Source: Desulfobacterales bacterium (GTDB lineage Bacteria; Desulfobacterota; DSM-4660; Desulfatiglandales; Desulfatiglandaceae). Taken from it: 6,459 nt of DNA. The stretch lies in the NCBI GenBank assembly GCA_022013615.1, contig JAKLQB010000189.1, positions 1 through 6,459 on the forward strand, read 5' to 3'. Both the position numbers and the translations under genes were made by a program. The notes under the pieces are model-generated. The model was given only the letters and a program-made list of their open reading frames with translations, ran no database searches and had not been told where the DNA came from. This document shows, one piece after another, positions 4,621-6,459 of the stretch; the first letter of the stretch is position 1, and the number at the start of each line of letters is the position of its first letter.

Positions 4621-6156
4621 ATGAAGAAAAATATAGCATTAACAGTTATGGTGTTATTGATAGCTTTCTTGTTCATTTCAGAAGGCGTTGCCTCAGCGGC
4701 AGCAAAGGGGAAGATCGTAGTAGCCCAGGGGGCAGAAACAACAACGCTTGATCCCCATAAGGGCGGATCAGCAATATTTATCAATGCCTGTCTCACAATG
4801 TATGATCTTCTGATAAGGCGGGATCGAGAAGGTACGCAAAGACTGGCTCTGGCGACTTCCTATGAAAACATAGACCCGGTAACCTGGGAGTTTAAGTTGA
4901 GAAAAGGAGTCAAATTCCATAATGGTGATCCTCTCACAGCCAGTGATGTCAAATTCAGCTTCGATAGAATGAGAGATGCAAAAACCAAAAACCCATTTCG
5001 TGTGTTTTTCGGGGGGATGAAAGAAGTCCAGGTTATTGATGATTACACGGTCAGGGTAATCACAGAGAAACCGGATCCAGTACTGCCCTCCCGGACGGCC
5101 TTCGCTGCTTTTATTGTTCCGGAAAAATATATCAAGGAACATGGCGATGAATACTTTGCAAAGCATCCGGTAGGATCGGGCCGTTACAAGTTTGTAAACT
5201 GGGTGAAAAATGACTATGTTGAACTGGAGGCCAATGAGAATTATTGGGGTGACGAGCCCGCTACCATAAAGAAGCTAATTTTTAAGGCGATACCAGAGAC
5301 AGGTTCCAGAATTGCTGCATTGCAGACAGGGGAGGTGGATATTGCGACCAATGTGCTCCCCTTTATGATCCCCAAACTGGAAAAGGACCCCAAGATTAAG
5401 ATCGTATCAGGACCCAGTGGAAGGGTCATTTTTATTGGCTTCAACCTCACCAAACCAGAAAAGGCCGGACCTCTGATGAAAAAGGAGGTTCGTCAGGCCA
5501 TAAACTATGCTGTGGATAAACAGAGCCTGATCAAGCACGTCCTTATGGGAAGCGGAGATCAGTTGGCAACACCCCTCGTTCCCGTGGCGTTTGGATATGA
5601 CCCCAACATTGAACCTTACTCCTATGATCCCGAGAAGGCCAAGACTCTGCTTAAAGAGGCTGGGTATCCCAATGGCTTTGAAACCGAATTTGCAACTGGG
5701 AGCGGCAGATACCTCATGGACAAGCAGATTGCTGAGGCCATCGTGGGTATGCTTGACAAGGTGGGAATAAAGGCCAAGCTTAAGGTCTATGAATGGGGCC
5801 AATATGAGAAGGTGAGAAAGGCAAAGGAAGTTGAACCTGCGTATCTCTTGGGCTGGGGAAACACTTTGTCAGACGCAGACGGGACTCTCGTACCCGTATT
5901 CTTTTCTAAAAGCACGTATTCAACGTACGTAAACCCGGAACTGGATAAGATGCTAATGGAGGCAAGATTCCAAATGGATCCCGAGAAGCGAAAGGAACAA
6001 TACAGCGAGATCCTCAAGCTAGTTAAAGATGAAGCCCCATGGATATTCCTCTACCAGCAGAGGGATAATTATGGCGTGCGGGATACAGTTGCAAATTTCC
6101 TCCAGAGTGCAGGAAGCGAGCGAATGGATTGCGATGTTCTTAAGCTGGCTAAATAA
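4621..6156 (+). CDS. ABC transporter solute-binding protein, family 5 (DppA/OppA type)
   Basis: A 511-residue exported protein. The N-terminus is a classic Sec signal: M-K-K-N, a hydrophobic run (about 5-19), then V-A-S-A, with likely cleavage after residue 26. No lipobox cysteine is seen, so the mature protein should be free in the periplasm, suggesting a Gram-negative cell. Family 5 signatures are T-L-D-P-H-K near the mature start, F-H-N-G-D-P-L-T-A-S-D-V-K-F-S (99-113), P-V-G-S-G-R-Y (183-189), and V-R-Q-A-I-N-Y-A-V-D-K (290-300). Family members bind peptides, nickel chelates, opines, sugars or other small solutes and deliver them to an ABC permease; the ligand cannot be read from sequence. 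The start is well supported by GGGGG five bases before ATG. No permease or ATPase gene follows, and a hairpin lies just after the stop, so this copy seems to be expressed alone or to depend on a transporter elsewhere. Confidence 0.93.
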   Translation: MKKNIALTVMVLLIAFLFISEGVASAAAKGKIVVAQGAETTTLDPHKGGSAIFINACLTMYDLLIRRDREGTQRLALATSYENIDPVTWEFKLRKGVKFHNGDPLTASDVKFSFDRMRDAKTKNPFRVFFGGMKEVQVIDDYTVRVITEKPDPVLPSRTAFAAFIVPEKYIKEHGDEYFAKHPVGSGRYKFVNWVKNDYVELEANENYWGDEPATIKKLIFKAIPETGSRIAALQTGEVDIATNVLPFMIPKLEKDPKIKIVSGPSGRVIFIGFNLTKPEKAGPLMKKEVRQAINYAVDKQSLIKHVLMGSGDQLATPLVPVAFGYDPNIEPYSYDPEKAKTLLKEAGYPNGFETEFATGSGRYLMDKQIAEAIVGMLDKVGIKAKLKVYEWGQYEKVRKAKEVEPAYLLGWGNTLSDADGTLVPVFFSKSTYSTYVNPELDKMLMEARFQMDPEKRKEQYSEILKLVKDEAPWIFLYQQRDNYGVRDTVANFLQSAGSERMDCDVLKLAK

Positions 6157-6171
6157 TAGATGATTTCAAGG

Positions 6172-6203
6172 TTGTGCCGCAGGTCTTGATGGCTGCGGCA
6201 CAA
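6172..6203 (+). terminator. Perfect 11-bp hairpin after the solute-binding protein gene (terminator-like, no U tract)
   Basis: TTGTGCCGCAG (6172-6182) and CTGCGGCACAA (6193-6203) are exact reverse complements around a 10-base loop, starting 15 bases after the stop codon. The 3' side continues with A residues and not T on the top strand, and the bottom strand also lacks a downstream T tract. It is probably a 3' end or mRNA-stabilising structure, or a factor-dependent stop, and not a textbook intrinsic terminator. Confidence 0.5.
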
Positions 6204-6262
6204 AAAATTAGTTGAAAATAGGCTAAAGTAACTAATATTCTCTGAATTTAGTTCGCTTAGCT

Positions 6263-6279
6263 ATTCTCAGGCTGAGAAT
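6263..6279. repeat. 17-bp perfect palindrome
   Basis: ATTCTCAG-G-CTGAGAAT has 8-base perfect arms around one base. It sits at the left edge of the short-repeat region that fills the rest of the window. It could be a protein-binding site or the boundary of a repeat element; no neighbouring gene is visible to the right. Confidence 0.5.
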
Positions 6280-6281
6280 GT

Positions 6282-6313
6282 TGGAATAGTGGAATAATGG
6301 AATGGTGGGAAAT
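6282..6313. repeat. Octanucleotide tandem array, TGGAATAR type
   Basis: Four contiguous 8-base units: TGGAATAG, TGGAATAA, TGGAATGG, TGGGAAAT, decaying towards the right. The array begins two bases after the palindrome and runs almost directly into a heptamer array. It has the same design as the octamers at 1553 but a different sequence. Confidence 0.8.
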
Positions 6314-6316
6314 ATT

Positions 6317-6391
6317 GCATAGGGCAAAGAGCATAGAGCAAAGCAAATCCAATATCTCTTACCTTGTGCCCTGAGCCTTGCGCCTTAAGCC
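6317..6391. repeat. Pair of inverted heptamer arrays
   Basis: The left array (6317-6344) reads GCATAGG, GCAAAGA, GCATAGA, GCAAAGC. The right array (6364-6391) reads TTGTGCC, CTGAGCC, TTGCGCC, TTAAGCC, which on the bottom strand becomes GGCTTAA, GGCGCAA, GGCTCAG, GGCACAA. Both follow an RGCNNAR-like heptamer, so they are the same repeat family in opposite orientations around a 19-base spacer, and could form a long imperfect stem-loop. ATATTG (6312-6317) and CAATAT (6350-6355) add another inverted pair. Bases 6392-6459 contain only the 8-base palindrome TACATGTA and no gene that I can support. Confidence 0.75.
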
Positions 6392-6459
6392 CTCCTTTAT
6401 TACATGTACGAGACCGAAACTCAGGCCTCGAAAAAACCCATTTATTCTTTCCGCCCTCG

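Noticed and set aside
4768..5166. 132-codon open frame on the minus strand inside the solute-binding protein gene
   Set aside because: It overlaps a well-supported gene completely, and its translation shows no recognisable domain or ribosome binding site context. The same holds for the minus-strand frames at 5407-5802 and 1818-2201.
1430..6418. Shared 10-mer in opposite orientation: TTCGGTCTCG at 1430-1439 and CGAGACCGAA at 6409-6418
   Set aside because: Both lie in repeat-rich spacers, which is suggestive, but 10-base matches between two places are expected by chance in 6.4 kb and the flanks do not extend the match convincingly.
1..6459. Defence, mobile-element or novel multi-gene system
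   Set aside because: No transposase, integrase, nuclease, reverse transcriptase, toxin or terminal inverted repeats are visible. All genes belong to known metabolic or transport families.

Overview
The window reads like a chromosomal stretch of a Gram-negative anaerobe, most plausibly a sulfate-reducing or syntrophic member of the Desulfobacterota (former Deltaproteobacteria). The basis is the gene mix (selenium/molybdenum hydroxylase maturation, a LUD protein, an acyl-CoA dehydrogenase with an Lrp-type regulator, a Sec-exported family 5 solute-binding protein), the moderate GC content, and intergenic spaces filled with degenerate 7-8 bp tandem repeats. This is inference; no phylogenetic marker gene is present.

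All recognised genes are on the + strand. Bases 1-1363 hold the 3' end of a yqeC-like gene, overlapping by four bases (ATGA) an intact XdhC/CoxI-family gene. Both are maturation factors for molybdenum hydroxylases, but no hydroxylase subunit lies inside the window. Bases 1364-1595 are a repeat-rich spacer: a TTGACGA heptamer array that begins on the xdhC stop codon, a GC-rich structured element, a possible promoter, and a TACTCAAC octamer array ending just before the next ribosome binding site. Bases 1596-2261 encode a stand-alone, cysteine-rich LUD-domain protein.

Bases 2262-2531 form a promoter region with two small inverted repeats. It leads into an acyl-CoA dehydrogenase (2532-3743) and, directly behind it, an Lrp/AsnC-family regulator (3776-4264), probably one transcript. 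The dehydrogenase appears to lack the usual catalytic glutamate: Leu386 occupies the place of Glu in the family's YEGT motif. A 356-base leader follows (4265-4620), with AT-rich promoter-like boxes, two perfect palindromes (15 and 16 bp), and a strong Shine-Dalgarno sequence with no well-placed start codon. It precedes a secreted dipeptide/oligopeptide-type solute-binding protein (4621-6156). No permease or ATPase gene follows; instead there is a perfect 11-bp hairpin and a 3' region dominated by a palindrome and three short repeat arrays, two of which are the same heptamer family in inverted orientation.

Functionally the window looks like separate modules: cofactor maturation, a redox-associated LUD protein, acyl-CoA oxidation with its local regulator, and solute uptake. 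A shared carbon or amino-acid catabolic role for the last two is plausible but unproven. I do not see a clear new defence or mobile system. The strongest oddities are the dehydrogenase active site, the palindromes in the transporter leader, and the family of 7-8 bp intergenic repeat arrays.
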